Source of the DNA: Caballeronia terrestris
GTDB lineage: Bacteria; Pseudomonadota; Gammaproteobacteria; Burkholderiales; Burkholderiaceae
Direction: 5' to 3'
NCBI RefSeq assembly: GCF_001544515.1
Contig: NZ_FCOL02000014.1
Span: 1-64,000 of the forward strand
DNA length: 64,000 nt
A program made the position numbers and the translations under genes. Numbering within the stretch: position 1 is the stretch's first letter; each line of letters opens with the position of its first letter. The notes beneath the pieces are model-generated. The model ran no database searches. It saw nothing but the letters and a program-made list of their open reading frames with translations, and was not told the origin of the DNA. Below are positions 35,988-44,404 of the stretch, piece by piece.

Positions 35988-36179
35988 TTATTCTTCGCGT
36001 GCCAGAGCTTCGCGCGGCATGCGCGAGTCGGCGTTCCATTCTTCGAGATCGAACCGGTCGACGATGTCCATCAACATATGCAGGTCCGCGACGAGCACCG
36101 CGGACGACTTCATGTTCAATGCATCAGCGGTGTTGATCGACTTTCGTATGCGCTCTAGTGCAAGCTGCTGTGCTTTCAT
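35988..36179 (-). CDS. Small hypothetical protein, 63 residues
   Basis: The short soluble protein MKAQQLALERIRKSINTADA... is rich in Leu, Met and charged residues and probably helical, with an acidic C-terminus. The ATG at 36177-36179 has GGAG 8 nt upstream, and the codon usage is like its neighbours. It lies 68 bp upstream of a glycosyltransferase gene on the same strand, so the two are probably co-transcribed, the small gene first. No family is recognised. Confidence 0.55.
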   Translation of the reverse strand: MKAQQLALERIRKSINTADALNMKSSAVLVADLHMLMDIVDRFDLEEWNADSRMPREALAREE

Positions 36180-36480
36180 GCGGTGTTCTCCAGAATCAAC
36201 GAACCGGGCATGTCGCTCATGTCGACATGGCACGGTGGTGTGAGGGGAAGAGGCGTAGCGAAGAGCAGCGCGCCTCGGTATAAACGTCAGTTGCGCGGTT
36301 CTGCGTTACGACTTTCAATAGCGTCGGGCCCGGAGTTCTGGGCCTCGCTCTTACGTTATTTCGCGCGCGAAGTTTGTCTCTGTGCGGAAACTCACATATC
36401 GATAAGCCGCTCCAAAGTGCAAGGAGCGCAGCATGCGTGTAGCTACGGAGCATGCTTTTGCTATTTTCCCTGGCTCAGGC
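36180..36480. other. Intergenic region, no gene seen
   Basis: About 300 bp between the AraC-type regulator and the small protein, both on the minus strand. It includes a 5-bp hairpin (36328-36332 with 36341-36345) that could be a weak terminator for the regulator, and presumably the promoter of the small protein and glycosyltransferase. Confidence 0.4.
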
Positions 36481-37455
36481 TTACGACTCCATCTGTTCCT
36501 GCACGCCCGCTCCGCCGTCCGCACGATATGCCGTCGGCGACATGCCATAGCGCCTGCGAAAGAGTCTTCCCAGACGATCTCCATTGCCCATGCCGCAACG
36601 TCGCGCGATCTTGTCCACCGGCAGGTCGCTCTCAATCAGCAGGCGGCAGATCAATTCGAACCGAACGTTCATCAAATATTGCTGGGGCGTAACGCCGAAC
36701 TCCGCCTTGAACCGTCGCAGGTAGTTCCGATTGCTCATTGCAGCGACTTCGGCGGCATCCGAGATGGAGATCGATTTGCTGAAATTCTCCTTGATCCATC
36801 CAGCCGACGCGTGAATCTTGTCGGTAGTGGTCGTCACCGACATATCGCCTGCGGGCGCATTCGAATGCTCGAGCGGCTGCGGCTGCAATTCGCTGACGAC
36901 GCGCCTCGCCACGTTGGGCCCGAAATCCGCCTCTATCTTTGCAAGGGCCAGATGAACGGGCGCTTCGCAGCCGGACCACGCGGCCATCGGGATGTCCTTG
37001 AACCAATAGATGGGCACGGTCGGCGCGCGGCCCTTTGTGCCTTCGGACGCACTGCGTTGCGTGTGGTCGTTGCCATCCGATATTGCGCGCTCGGACCCGA
37101 ATAGCCACGCGAGCAAATGCGGATCATGGTCGGCCATCGCCTCGCTCTTGCTGCAGGCAACGAACAGCGCGTCGAAGTCGCCGACCGAATACTCGTGCAG
37201 GTGATGGGTCCATATCGATATCGATGACGACGTCGATATGTTGCCGCCGCTGCGCGAGATCAGCGAAAGATGATAGGCGGGTCCGGCGCTCGAGCCCGCC
37301 TGAAGTTCGTTCGCGAGCCGGAACGCCTCGCTGATGACGCCGGCGTTATAGATGCAGCATTGCTCGAACAGGAGCAGTCCGATATGTCGAGCGGCTCTCG
37401 TGCAAGATTCAAGTCGCTTGCTTTGCGATGGTGCAGAGACAGTCGACATGTTCAT
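36481..37455 (-). CDS. GlxA/AraC-family transcriptional regulator
   Basis: A 324-residue regulator with an N-terminal DJ-1/PfpI-like (GlxA-type) domain (about residues 20-195, beginning HIGLLLFEQCCIYNAGVISEAFRLA) and a C-terminal AraC double helix-turn-helix (about 215-315). The first HTH reads SISDAAEVAAMSNRNYLRRFKAEFGVTPQQYL. AAGGA precedes the ATG at 37453-37455. It is divergent from manC across a 709-bp gap and is a good candidate to control the EPS genes; similar regulators are found in Burkholderia EPS loci. Confidence 0.9.
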   Translation of the reverse strand: MNMSTVSAPSQSKRLESCTRAARHIGLLLFEQCCIYNAGVISEAFRLANELQAGSSAGPAYHLSLISRSGGNISTSSSISIWTHHLHEYSVGDFDALFVACSKSEAMADHDPHLLAWLFGSERAISDGNDHTQRSASEGTKGRAPTVPIYWFKDIPMAAWSGCEAPVHLALAKIEADFGPNVARRVVSELQPQPLEHSNAPAGDMSVTTTTDKIHASAGWIKENFSKSISISDAAEVAAMSNRNYLRRFKAEFGVTPQQYLMNVRFELICRLLIESDLPVDKIARRCGMGNGDRLGRLFRRRYGMSPTAYRADGGAGVQEQMES

Positions 37456-38164
37456 TGGTTTCCTTCCAATTCACGCGATCCAAAGGTTGTGCGATGCATC
37501 GTAGGAAGATTCCGGCCTAGGCGAAAATCGCCGGGCGGATTCCGACAGTATTTTGGCCGATTTGGCGGCTGTTCATTTTACCAAAGCGTTTCATAATATT
37601 ATTAGAAATACACATACGGCCGTTATTAAATCGTAATACATTTATAAAAGCTTTTCTTCGCTTATTATCTATTCTTTTAACGTGCAAGATATTGGCGCAT
37701 TTCGCGCCACGTTGAATAAATAAAATTGTTACTTCGGCGAAAGCCTTGTCAGGACAGGGTTTCCTTCATATTGAAGGAGAATCCATGTAACGAAGCACGG
37801 CAATAATGACATGCTGTTATTCATCGTGAACATATTGCCTGGCGCTGAAACAAAATGAAGGCTTTTGTTACACTCTCATTTCGCATCGCGCAATTCGGCC
37901 CCGACGCCTCACCTATTTCGGACAAGACCACGACGTTTTTGGCCGCCGGTGTTTTTTGGCGAATTGGTGCGTCTATGCTTCACCGCAGCAACACTTCTTG
38001 TTGGCATAACCGTACATATCGGCCAGTTCCCCGGTGCCATAGCGCCGAGCGAGCTGTTGCTGTCTCTCGCTGACCGAACCGCGGCCGGCGAGGAAGATCG
38101 TTTGTATTGCCCGCATCGCTGATCAAGCGACCGCTACGCAACGATATAGACCGGAGTGTGCAGA
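37456..38164. other. Long AT-rich control region between the AraC-type gene and manC
   Basis: A 709-bp gap with no supportable gene. Positions 37575-37735 are very AT-rich for this genome. A short hairpin, GGCGC (37694-37698) with GCGCC (37704-37708), lies inside it; its GG-N10-GC spacing also fits a weak -24/-12 element. At 37776-37790 a GGAG site is followed by ATG directly joined to TAA, a start-stop element. The region must hold the promoters of both flanking genes. Confidence 0.5.
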
Positions 38165-39688
38165 ATGAGCTTTCAAGGCGAAGCCAGTGAGGGGGCAATA
38201 CTCGAGGTTTCGAATCGCGATGCAGACCCGACGAGCGACCTTGCGGTCCTTCCGCTATGCCCGGTGATCCTGGCCGGTGGCTCGGGAACACGGCTCTGGC
38301 CGATCTCGCGCAAGCAATTTCCAAAGCAGCTCGCAGGCGTGATGGGTCCGGGCTCGCTTTTGCAGATGACGATCCAGCGTGTCGCGGGGTTGTCGCGCCA
38401 CCGCGCGGCCGAAATCCCGCCCATCGTCGTGTGCGGGGACGAGCACCGCTTCATGACCGCACAGCAGCTCGAAGAGATCGGTGTCGGCGCGCGGCTCATC
38501 ATTGAGCCGGTGAGCCGCAATACGGCACCGGCGCTATCGCTCGCTGCGATGCTCGCTCAAAGCGGCGAAGCGGATTGCGTACTCGTTGTCATGCCGGCCG
38601 ATCACCTGATTCGCGACAGCGCAGCGTTCCAGCGTGCCGTGCTGCGCGCGGCACGCTTCGCTGCGCGTGGCGCACTCGTCTCGCTTGGTGTGCGGCCGAC
38701 GCGCGCGGACACGGGCTTCGACTACGTCAAGCTGGGCGATGCCATCGAGGACGGCGCCTACGAGATCGAACGCTTCATCGAAAAGCCGGAGATCGACGCC
38801 GCGACCGAATACTTCGCCTCCGGCGCGTACTGGTGGAACAGCGGCATCTTCGTCGTGCGCGCGAGCGTATGGCTCGACACGTTGCAGCGCCTTCAGCCTG
38901 CGATGCATGAATCGTGCAAGGCGGCCTTCGATGGCGGACGCGCGGACGGTGCGTGCTTTCTGCCCGAGCGCCAGGCCTTTGCGACCGTACCCGACGATTC
39001 GATCGACTACGCCGTGATGGAGCATCTCTGGCAGGACGCGGGCGCGACGGGCGTCGTCGTGCCGCTCGAGACGTCGTGGTCCGATCTCGGCTCATGGAAC
39101 GCGATCTGGGATGCCCACGACAAGGACGAAGACGGCAACGTCGCCAAAGGCCGCGTGGTCTTTGAAGGCGCGATGTCGTGCTATGCGCAATCGGAAGGGC
39201 GCCTTGTCGCATGCGTCGGCGTGACGAACATCGCGGTGATCGAGACGGCGGATGCCGTGTTGGTCGCGGACCGTTCGCGCGTGCAGGAGGTGAAGAGCGT
39301 GGTCGGCCGCATCACCGAGCAGCACAGCCCCGAAGCCGAATCGCATCGCAAGGTGTATCGGCCGTGGGGCAGCTATGACTCGATCGACAAGGGCAGCCGC
39401 TTCCAGGTCAAGCGGATCATCGTGCGCCCGGGTGCGCGACTGTCGCTGCAGTTGCATCATCACCGCGCGGAGCATTGGACCGTCGTCAGCGGTACCGCCA
39501 TCGTGACGCGCGGCGAAGAGAGTTTCATGCTTGGCGAGAATGAATCGACATACATCCCCTTGGGCGTCAAGCACCGCCTGGAAAACCCGGGCAAGGTGCC
39601 GCTCGAGATCATCGAAGTGCAGTCGGGTTCGTATCTTGGCGAAGACGACATCGTGCGTTTCGACGACACATACGGCCGCGTGAGCTGA
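38165..39688 (+). CDS. manC: Mannose-1-phosphate guanylyltransferase/mannose-6-phosphate isomerase
   Basis: A 507-residue bifunctional enzyme (ManC/AlgA/BceA type) that makes GDP-mannose and interconverts fructose-6-P and mannose-6-P. The pyrophosphorylase signature LAGGSGTRLWPISRKQFPKQ is at about residues 36-55. The C-terminal cupin (about 390-500, RPWGSYDSIDKGSRFQVKRI onward with the metal-binding HHHRAEHW) is the isomerase domain. The ATG at 38165 has GGAG 8 nt upstream. It supplies GDP-mannose, and indirectly GDP-fucose or -rhamnose, for the EPS glycosyltransferases. Confidence 0.95.
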   Translation: MSFQGEASEGAILEVSNRDADPTSDLAVLPLCPVILAGGSGTRLWPISRKQFPKQLAGVMGPGSLLQMTIQRVAGLSRHRAAEIPPIVVCGDEHRFMTAQQLEEIGVGARLIIEPVSRNTAPALSLAAMLAQSGEADCVLVVMPADHLIRDSAAFQRAVLRAARFAARGALVSLGVRPTRADTGFDYVKLGDAIEDGAYEIERFIEKPEIDAATEYFASGAYWWNSGIFVVRASVWLDTLQRLQPAMHESCKAAFDGGRADGACFLPERQAFATVPDDSIDYAVMEHLWQDAGATGVVVPLETSWSDLGSWNAIWDAHDKDEDGNVAKGRVVFEGAMSCYAQSEGRLVACVGVTNIAVIETADAVLVADRSRVQEVKSVVGRITEQHSPEAESHRKVYRPWGSYDSIDKGSRFQVKRIIVRPGARLSLQLHHHRAEHWTVVSGTAIVTRGEESFMLGENESTYIPLGVKHRLENPGKVPLEIIEVQSGSYLGEDDIVRFDDTYGRVS

Positions 39689-40137
39689 AGCCACGCGGAT
39701 CAAGCACCGCGCGACAAGAGAGACGACGTCTCTTATCACGCGTTGGCCGAAGAAGATTGAAACAGACGGGGCAAAGTCGCCGCGTGCCTCCTTTGGCAAG
39801 CGTCAAGGACGACACGGCGGCTTTCACCGTTGCCGTCGCCGGGAGGATCGTTCGAAACGTGTCAAAGATGCCACACAGGCGCCGTTGTATTCGCGCGTAT
39901 TCATCAGGGTGACCAATAGCTGCCGGATGATCGTTCGCAAGAAGCGCCAATCCCTGTCCCATCATGCGAGATGGCTTGAGGACAGGGGCTTTGGATCAAG
40001 AAGGTTGCGTCCGGAAAGGCGCATTTCATGTGCGCCATTTCTGTTTCGAAGACGGTAACCAATGTAAGAAAGTCAAACGATAAGCCCGCGTGGCCAGTAA
40101 AGCGCGGTTCAATGCGCATATTCACGAGAGCACACCT
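39689..40137. other. Intergenic region, no gene seen
   Basis: About 450 bp between manC and the Crp/Fnr-type gene. A 6-bp stem with a 3-nt loop (39719-39724 with 39728-39733) shortly after manC may be a weak terminator. The right part should contain the promoter of the regulator gene. Confidence 0.4.
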
Positions 40138-40869
40138 ATGTTGAACCTACAGTCAGATCTACACGGAAATCACCTGCTACGCGCGCTGCCAGCGGACGAA
40201 TGGCAAGCGCTTGCGCCCGATCTCGAACTCGTCCAGTTGCGCGGGGCCCAGTTGCTGTGCCACGCGAGCCATCGCTTCAGGCACGTCTACTTCCCGACCA
40301 CCGCAATTATCTCCCTGTTGCACACGATGGAAGACGGACGATCCGTCGAGATTGCCGCAGTCGGCCGCGAAGGCATGACCGGCGTGCCGGTATTGACGGA
40401 CGGCGAAACGATGCCGACGACCGTCGAAGTGCAATGCGGCGGCTCGGCGTATCGCATGGATGCGCAACTGTTGCGCGAGCACTTGCGCCGCTCGGATTTC
40501 CTGCGCCGCCTGATGATGCTCTACATGCAGGCGCTTTTTACGCAGGTTGCGCAGACCGCTGCATGCAATCGACATCACTCTTTGAGCAAGCAGCTTTGCC
40601 GTTGGCTGCTCATCGAGCTCGATCGCGCTTCATCGAACCAGTTGCAGGTCACGCAGCAGCATATCGCCGACCTGCTCGGCGTGCGTCGCGAGGGCATCAC
40701 CGAAGCCGCGGGGCAGTTGCACGCGAACGGTGTCATCTATCAGACGCGCGGATGCATCAAGGTGCTCGACCGCGAAGCGCTCGAAGCACGCGCGTGCGAA
40801 TGCTACGGTCTCGTCAAGGGAGAGTTCAGCCGCTTGCTGCCGACCATGCGCGCGACTGAAACGGCTTAA
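40138..40869 (+). CDS. Crp/Fnr-family transcriptional regulator
   Basis: A 243-residue regulator with an N-terminal cyclic-nucleotide-binding-like beta-barrel (about residues 15-135) and a winged helix at the C-terminus (LQVTQQHIADLLGVRREGITEAAGQL, about 180-205). The barrel lacks the cAMP phosphate-binding RXS motif of CRP and has no Fnr-type Cys cluster; it belongs to the YFPTTAIISLL group common in proteobacteria, whose ligand is unknown. The ATG at 40138 is chosen over an upstream frame. It sits inside the EPS locus and may regulate it. A strong hairpin follows. Confidence 0.88.
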   Translation: MLNLQSDLHGNHLLRALPADEWQALAPDLELVQLRGAQLLCHASHRFRHVYFPTTAIISLLHTMEDGRSVEIAAVGREGMTGVPVLTDGETMPTTVEVQCGGSAYRMDAQLLREHLRRSDFLRRLMMLYMQALFTQVAQTAACNRHHSLSKQLCRWLLIELDRASSNQLQVTQQHIADLLGVRREGITEAAGQLHANGVIYQTRGCIKVLDREALEARACECYGLVKGEFSRLLPTMRATETA

Positions 40870-40919
40870 GGCGTTACAGGCAGCGCGAGCGCTTTTGCGT
40901 GAAGCATGCCTAAAGCACG

Positions 40920-40955
40920 AATGCCCGGCCACAACGTTCATCGTGGCCGGGCATT
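40920..40955. terminator. Bidirectional terminator hairpin
   Basis: A perfect 13-bp stem (40920-40932 with 40943-40955), GC-rich, with a 10-nt loop, lies between the convergent Crp/Fnr-type gene and the ATP-grasp gene. No T-run follows, but the position and strength favour a terminator. Confidence 0.75.
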
Positions 40956-40981
40956 CGGGGAGGAGCGTAGGCAATTGAAGC

Positions 40982-41851
40982 CTACACGCCCATCAACTGG
41001 CCCCACTGGTAGTCGACGATGTCCGGTCGCATCGGAAACACGCCAGCGCCCGGCGTGAACGTCAACTCGCCGAAGTAGATCTTGTCTTCGGGTGCGTAGA
41101 GGTCGACGCGTACGTATTCGAAATCTGCCGCGAGCGCTGTCGCGACTGACAGAAGCTCCTCGTAGTTCGCCGGACGCGGTTCAGGCTTCTCGCTGCGTGG
41201 ATAGTGGCCGATGGCGATGTCGAGCCGGTTCCACTCTCCGTCGTACATGTCGCCGCGCGGATGCTCGCCGAAGCGATCGGAGATCAGGGCGGTGTAGATG
41301 GTCGGCTTGACGGCGCCTCGCGAGAGGAAGCAGTGGATCTTGATGTCGGCGGGAACGATGCCGCTCGGTTCGATGAGCAGTTCCTCGAAGAAAATGCGCG
41401 GCTTGATCGTGCGGTAATGGCGTTCACGCGCGACACGATAGAAGTCGGTCACGAGCCATTGTTGCGCGAGCGCATCGAGTTCGTCGAAGGACGTTTCCGA
41501 CTTGTCGCGCACGATCTTGACGAAGCCGCTGCCGTGGTTAGCCTTCATGACGAACGTTTTCGGCAGGGCGTCGAACACTTCTTGCGTGAACGCGTCGGGG
41601 TTGGCGATGAGCGGGATCAGATACTGCTCACCGACCTTGCGCCGCACGTAATCGCGCACCGTGAGCTTGTCGGTCAGATCGACGAAGCGCGGGTCCGGAT
41701 ACAGGCAGCGATGCAGAATTTTTTCGTTGAACGTTGTCGGAGTTTTGACGTTGGGAAAGCGGCCTACCTTGTGGCGATGGGCAATGCTCAGGTACACGCT
41801 GTCAGGCAGCAGGTCCTTGGCGCCGTCGAACAGCCTTTTGGAAAACGACAT
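40982..41851 (-). CDS. TupA-like ATP-grasp protein
   Basis: A 289-residue protein of the ATP-grasp TupA family, known from teichuronopeptide synthesis in Bacillus, where amino acids are added to a polysaccharide. Visible are the FNEKILHRCLYPDP start (about residues 41-54), the KANHGSGFVKIV nucleotide loop (about 123-134) and the VRVDLYAPEDKIYFGELTFTPGAG metal/ATP segment (about 243-266). It probably ligates an amino acid or other amine to an uronic-acid carboxyl of the EPS, or a related acceptor; a Ugd enzyme nearby could supply such an acid. The ATP-grasp assignment is firm, the substrate is inferred. Confidence 0.83.
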   Translation of the reverse strand: MSFSKRLFDGAKDLLPDSVYLSIAHRHKVGRFPNVKTPTTFNEKILHRCLYPDPRFVDLTDKLTVRDYVRRKVGEQYLIPLIANPDAFTQEVFDALPKTFVMKANHGSGFVKIVRDKSETSFDELDALAQQWLVTDFYRVARERHYRTIKPRIFFEELLIEPSGIVPADIKIHCFLSRGAVKPTIYTALISDRFGEHPRGDMYDGEWNRLDIAIGHYPRSEKPEPRPANYEELLSVATALAADFEYVRVDLYAPEDKIYFGELTFTPGAGVFPMRPDIVDYQWGQLMGV

Positions 41852-42459
41852 CGTTTCTCTCCTTGTTAAGGACGCATGCTAGCGTTTTGAAGGTTGTGCA
41901 CGACCTTTCAGGACATCCCCGACGGTTACAAGTCTAACGAGGCTTGCGCGGCTGCAAAGGGACTCCACGTTCGGTGACGAGCTTTGCACGGCCTGGCCAG
42001 CTCGGCGACATGGGACTCGTTAGAGTCGCAACTTCCTCGGCTTGCTTTCAATCGTATAACCCATTATGGGCAAGTTGTATTCCTCTGGTGGTGCGCTAAC
42101 CAACAGACACGGACATAAGCTTGTCAGGCGGCGGAAGAAAGTCCAAAACTGCGGTACGCACAGGTGTAGTTTGCAACGGCCTTGCCAAAAAGCACGAATG
42201 AACAGTGTCGGAGGAGAGACAGGAAAAGAGGGGACGAAAAAAGGCGGAGCGCCAATGCTGGCGCCTCGATGAAGGGCATTGGCGGTTGAAGCCGGACCTT
42301 TGAACGTAACGGGCGCTCAATAGCGGGTATGAACCCTTGCGATTCCATTGCGGATATCGATATGTACGCCACCCCACCAAACTTAGAGGTTTTCCCTAGG
42401 AGTATAAGTTCGTACCGTTGGATTTCTTCAACCCACCGTTTTAGAGCGAGAGAGATGCC
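41852..42459. other. Intergenic region with competing hairpins before a glycosyltransferase gene
   Basis: No gene is seen in 608 bp. Around 42249-42284 two hairpins share bases: GCGCCA (42249-42254) with TGGCGC (42259-42264), or CGCCAATGC (42250-42258) with GCATTGGCG (42276-42284). They could form a switchable leader for the gene at 42460. A six-A run at 42236-42241 precedes them, so the first hairpin followed by a T-run is also terminator-like on the minus strand. Confidence 0.4.
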
Positions 42460-43683
42460 GTGAAAGTTGCCATTGTCCACGACTGGCTTGTGGTGTCGGG
42501 GGGCGCCGAAAAGGTGCTGCAGCAGATCATCGAGTGTTTCCCGAACGCTGATATCTTTACCCTCGTCGATTTCCTCGAGGACCGTACGTGCATCAAGGGC
42601 CGTCCGGTGCAGTCGTCATTTATACAGAAACTTCCGTTCGCGAAGAAGCGCTATCGGGGCTATTTGCCGCTCATGCCGCTCGCGATCGAACAGATCGACC
42701 TCTCGGGCTACGATCTCGTCATTTCGAGCTCGTATGCGGTCGCCAAGGGCGTGCTGACCGGTCCCGATCAGTTGCATGTCAGTTACGTGCATTCGCCGAT
42801 TCGCTACGCGTGGGACCTGCAACATCAGTACCTGAAGGAGTCTGGGCTTTCCAAGGGCTTCAAGTCGATTCTTGCGCGTATCCTGCTTCACTACATTCGC
42901 GGCTGGGACGCGCGTTCGGCTAATGGGGTCGATTACCTGATAGCGAATTCGCATTTCATCGCGAGGCGCATCAAGAAGGCCTATCAACGTGAATCGACGG
43001 TGATCTACCCGCCGGTCGACGTGCGCTCTTTATCGGTCCGCGCGCAGAAGGACGATTTTTACTTGACCGCTTCGCGCATGGTCCCGTACAAGCGCATCGA
43101 CATGATCGTCAGGGCGTTCTCGATGACGCCCGAGCGGCGGCTAGTCGTGATCGGCGACGGTCCCGATATGGAAAAGGTCAAGGCGGTTGCCGGGCCAAAT
43201 GTCCAGATCATGGGATACCAGTCGTTCGAGGTGTTGCGCGATCACATGCAACGCGCGCGTGCATTCGTATATGCAGCCGAGGAGGACTTCGGCATCTCGA
43301 TTATCGAAGCGCAGGCGTGCGGCACGCCGGTCATCACATACGGCAAGGGCGGCGCGCTCGAAACGGTCATCGGCATGCCGCGCGAGCGGCCGACTGGCGT
43401 GTTCTTCCAGGAGCAGTCAGCGGAGGCGTTGGTCGACGCCGTCGAACGCTTCGAGCGCAATTCGCATCTCTTCGATCCGAATGTCTGCCGCGAAAACGCC
43501 GAACGCTTCTCGACGGAGAAGTTCAAGGCATCGCTCTCTGCCTTCATCGAAGTGCGGCTTGCGCGCTTCCGCTCGGAGACGGCAGTGGCACCACGTCCGG
43601 CACGCAGCGAGACGCCGGCGACGGTGACGCGCATCGGCGAGGCATCGAACGCAGAAGAAAGAGTGGCGGTCCGGCATCAGTGA
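42460..43683 (+). CDS. Glycosyltransferase, GT4 family (GumH/AceC-like)
   Basis: A 407-residue GT-B enzyme similar to the alpha-mannosyltransferases of EPS pathways. KVAIVHDWLVVSGGAEKVLQ opens the acceptor domain and LHVSYVHSPIRYAWDLQHQYL (about residues 103-123) is typical of this GT4 branch. The donor domain has TASRMVPYKRID and the EX7E motif in EDFGISIIE. The GTG at 42460 is the start, with a GAGAGA site before it. The last about 35 residues are a variable hydrophilic tail. A strong terminator follows. Sugar specificity is inferred only. Confidence 0.9.
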   Translation: MKVAIVHDWLVVSGGAEKVLQQIIECFPNADIFTLVDFLEDRTCIKGRPVQSSFIQKLPFAKKRYRGYLPLMPLAIEQIDLSGYDLVISSSYAVAKGVLTGPDQLHVSYVHSPIRYAWDLQHQYLKESGLSKGFKSILARILLHYIRGWDARSANGVDYLIANSHFIARRIKKAYQRESTVIYPPVDVRSLSVRAQKDDFYLTASRMVPYKRIDMIVRAFSMTPERRLVVIGDGPDMEKVKAVAGPNVQIMGYQSFEVLRDHMQRARAFVYAAEEDFGISIIEAQACGTPVITYGKGGALETVIGMPRERPTGVFFQEQSAEALVDAVERFERNSHLFDPNVCRENAERFSTEKFKASLSAFIEVRLARFRSETAVAPRPARSETPATVTRIGEASNAEERVAVRHQ

Positions 43684-43697
43684 CCGGCTAGCGTAAA

Positions 43698-43735
43698 AAA
43701 GAGGGCGCGTTGAAGAAATTCAACGCGCCCTCTTT
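43698..43735. terminator. Strong bidirectional terminator with GAAA tetraloop
   Basis: A perfect 17-bp stem (43698-43714 with 43719-43735) closed by a GAAA (GNRA) loop, with A-run before and TTTGTTGT after. It separates the convergent glycosyltransferase and PAP2 genes and can act on both strands. Confidence 0.92.
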
Positions 43736-43762
43736 GTTGTGATGCTTGCGGTTTCGATGCGG

Positions 43763-44353
43763 TCAAAAACGCATCGTGACCTCATGTGAGACCAGCGCGC
43801 GCAGAGCTGGCGAATGCGTGTCGATCATTTCCTCGAACGGCATGCTGCGTCCGTAAGCGAGCATCGCTACGAGAGCGAATCCGACCATCGCCCCCGCCGG
43901 CCAGCGCGGTTCCGCAGCGCTTCGCGTATAAGCCCGCAGGAACAATGCGGCAACGGCTGCGCCCACGAACCATCCCGAGATCACTTCGATCGGCGAGTGC
44001 GATTGATCGTGCACGCGCACGACAGCGGTCGCCGCGCCGATCAGCAGCCCCATCGCGACGCCCGGCGCCTTGCCGAGCAAGACCCTGTCGGACAGCAGCG
44101 CCAGGACGACGGTCATCGTGGCCGTCGCCAGCATCGTGTGGCCGCTGACCATGCGAAAACCGATCGCGTCGATCTCCGTGTGCCATCCCGCGTGGATGAT
44201 CTTCGTGGCGCCCACCAGCCCCATACCGAGGGCCAGTGTGACGATCCAGCGCACGGCAAGCCTCCAGCGCGATGTCGCGAGCCAGAGTGCGCAGGCGAAG
44301 GCGATCGGAAGGCTGAACCCCGCATCGCCGACGTTGGTAAGAATATGCCCCAT
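43763..44353 (-). CDS. PAP2-family membrane phosphatase
   Basis: A 196-residue membrane protein with about five to six helices. The PAP2 motifs are present in relaxed form: KIIHAGWHTEI, SGHTMLA (the central SGH) and RVHDQSHSPIEVISGW (the R-x5-H-x3 catalytic region), which act at the periplasmic face on lipid phosphates. It could recycle undecaprenyl pyrophosphate, which EPS synthesis consumes, or act on another lipid phosphate. Of two adjacent ATG codons the second (44351-44353) is better spaced from AAGGA. Confidence 0.82.
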   Translation of the reverse strand: MGHILTNVGDAGFSLPIAFACALWLATSRWRLAVRWIVTLALGMGLVGATKIIHAGWHTEIDAIGFRMVSGHTMLATATMTVVLALLSDRVLLGKAPGVAMGLLIGAATAVVRVHDQSHSPIEVISGWFVGAAVAALFLRAYTRSAAEPRWPAGAMVGFALVAMLAYGRSMPFEEMIDTHSPALRALVSHEVTMRF

Positions 44354-44404
44354 CATTTCCTTTTTGGTCAGGCGAAAACGATCGGGCTTGCGACGTGGAT
44401 GCCG

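Noticed and set aside
37692-37708. Possible -24/-12 sigma-54 promoter before manC
   Set aside because: Only GG-N10-GC fits; the rest of the consensus is absent, and the bases form a simple hairpin, so it is kept only as a remark.
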